Of a DNA stretch of 64,000 nucleotides, positions 63,328-64,000 are shown one piece after another. The first letter of the stretch is position 1, and each line of letters begins with the position of its first letter. The notes below the pieces were generated by a model, which saw only the letters and a list, made by a program, of their open reading frames with translations, did no database searches and was not told the origin of the DNA. Made by a program: the position numbers and the translations under genes. This DNA is from Dermatobacter hominis (GTDB taxonomy: Bacteria; Actinomycetota; Acidimicrobiia; Acidimicrobiales; Microtrichaceae), in NCBI RefSeq assembly GCF_020715685.1, contig NZ_CP085840.1:4480891-4544890 (forward strand). The letters are read 5' to 3'.

Positions 63328-64000
63328 CGGCCTCGCCGGTGACGTAGGACGCGTCGTCCGACATCAGGAAGGCGATCACCGACGCCACCTCGTCGGCCCG
63401 CTGGAGGCGACCGACCGGGATCTCGCGGTCGACCCACCCGCTGAAGCCGCCGGGCTGCGCGGACTCCATGAGGTCGACGAACAGGTTGTCGGGGTTCAGA
63501 AGGTCGGTGTCGACGGTCCCGGGGCACACGGCGTTGACGAGGATGCCGGAGGTCGCCCACTCCTTCGCCATCACTTGGGTCAGTCCGATGACGCCGGCCT
63601 TCGCCGCCGAGTAGGCGCCGATCATCGGCCAGCCGACCTTGCCCGCCTGCGACGAGGTGTTGACGATCCGTCCGCCGGACCCGTGCTCGATCATCACCTC
63701 GGCGCACGCCCGGGACACGAGCCACGTGCCGACGAGGTTCACCTGCAGGACGCGCTCGAACTCGGGCTTGGTCACGGCGATCAGCGGGGCGGCGCCCATG
63801 CCGGCGCCCGAGCCGCCGGCGACGTTGGCGACGAGCTCGGCGGGCCCGAGCTCCGCGGAGACCTGCTCGACGGCGGCGCGGACCTGGTCCTCGTCGCTGA
63901 CGTCGGCCCGGACGGCGATCGCCTCGGTGCCGCCGGCCCGCAGCTCTTCGACGATCTGGTCGAGGTCGTCGGACGAGGCGACGGCGTAGTCGGGGAAGTC
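63296..64000 (-). CDS. Short-chain dehydrogenase, 5' end outside window
   Basis: This is the C-terminal ~234 residues of an SDR; the start lies past base 64000. NVAGG (NNAG variant), the serine in NTSSQAG and the active pair YSAAK are visible, and the end AVNVSGGQTMA fits the family. The NAD(P)-binding motif is not in the window. Its 3' end overlaps the NUDIX gene by 32 bases. Confidence 0.88.
   Translation of the reverse strand, partial: DFPDYAVASSDDLDQIVEELRAGGTEAIAVRADVSDEDQVRAAVEQVSAELGPAELVANVAGGSGAGMGAAPLIAVTKPEFERVLQVNLVGTWLVSRACAEVMIEHGSGGRIVNTSSQAGKVGWPMIGAYSAAKAGVIGLTQVMAKEWATSGILVNAVCPGTVDTDLLNPDNLFVDLMESAQPGGFSGWVDREIPVGRLQRADEVASVIAFLMSDDASYVTGEAVNVSGGQTMA

Overview
This window is chromosomal DNA from a very GC-rich actinobacterium. 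The most likely placement is class Acidimicrobiia or a close relative. That is an inference from base composition, the many GTG starts, a BldD-type regulator, tRNA genes without an encoded CCA, and -10 boxes set directly before start codons; no marker search was possible. No rRNA, CRISPR array, insertion sequence or prophage gene was seen, and no gene-free stretch exceeds about 300 bases.

Layout. 0-8.7 kb: comEA (5' end cut off), comEC, a small unknown gene, holA, convergent rpsT, lepA, then a CIRCE-controlled hrcA-dnaJ-rsmE unit. 8.8-19.6 kb: a bldD-like regulator, a polytopic membrane protein, a membrane-anchored polysaccharide deacetylase, an SDR/SnoaL pair, a three-gene sugar/glycosyl operon (aminotransferase, epimerase, GT2), an L,D-transpeptidase lipoprotein, a GGDEF protein and an unknown membrane protein. 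19.6-28.1 kb: an eleven-gene minus-strand operon for a Tad/Flp-like pilus. It runs cpaB, tadZ, tadA, tadB, tadC, a 66-residue candidate pilin and three TadE-like genes, and ends in a membrane-spanning pseudokinase and a LysM protein. A small excisionase-type HTH gene lies divergent to it. 28.7-31.3 kb: a secreted PhoX-like protein of several domains.

31.4-44.5 kb returns to housekeeping genes: phoH, ybeY, a CNNM/CBS protein, era, uppS, recO, three proline-rich membrane proteins, glyS, dnaG and the primary sigma factor. From general knowledge, hrcA-dnaJ-rsmE is often followed directly by phoH-ybeY-era-recO-glyS-dnaG-rpoD, so the 8.8-31.4 kb block looks like accessory DNA placed inside a conserved order. 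44.6-54.3 kb holds tRNA-Asn, a GGDEF-EAL protein, a PAP2 phosphatase, an ABC1 kinase, a CAT-anticodon tRNA and a giant lipoprotein (five PKD domains plus a beta-helix interrupted by six tandem modules). 54.5-64 kb holds metabolic and membrane genes: a small zinc protein, a molybdopterin oxidoreductase, an Asp/Glu racemase, a triple-fusion membrane protein, an acyl-CoA dehydrogenase-like flavoprotein, an inositol-phosphatase-like enzyme, a NUDIX hydrolase and a partial SDR.

How it fits together. Genes inside operons are joined by 4-base stop/start overlaps. Many first genes have no Shine-Dalgarno sequence but a TAnnnT box 5-10 bases before the start, which points to leaderless mRNAs. Two c-di-GMP enzymes and a BldD-like protein that keeps the c-di-GMP-binding residues suggest a c-di-GMP circuit; its link to the pilus is a hypothesis. 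The best candidates for something undescribed are the pseudokinase and LysM end of the Tad operon, the giant lipoprotein with its inserted modules, and the PAP2-like/kinase-like/flippase-like fusion.
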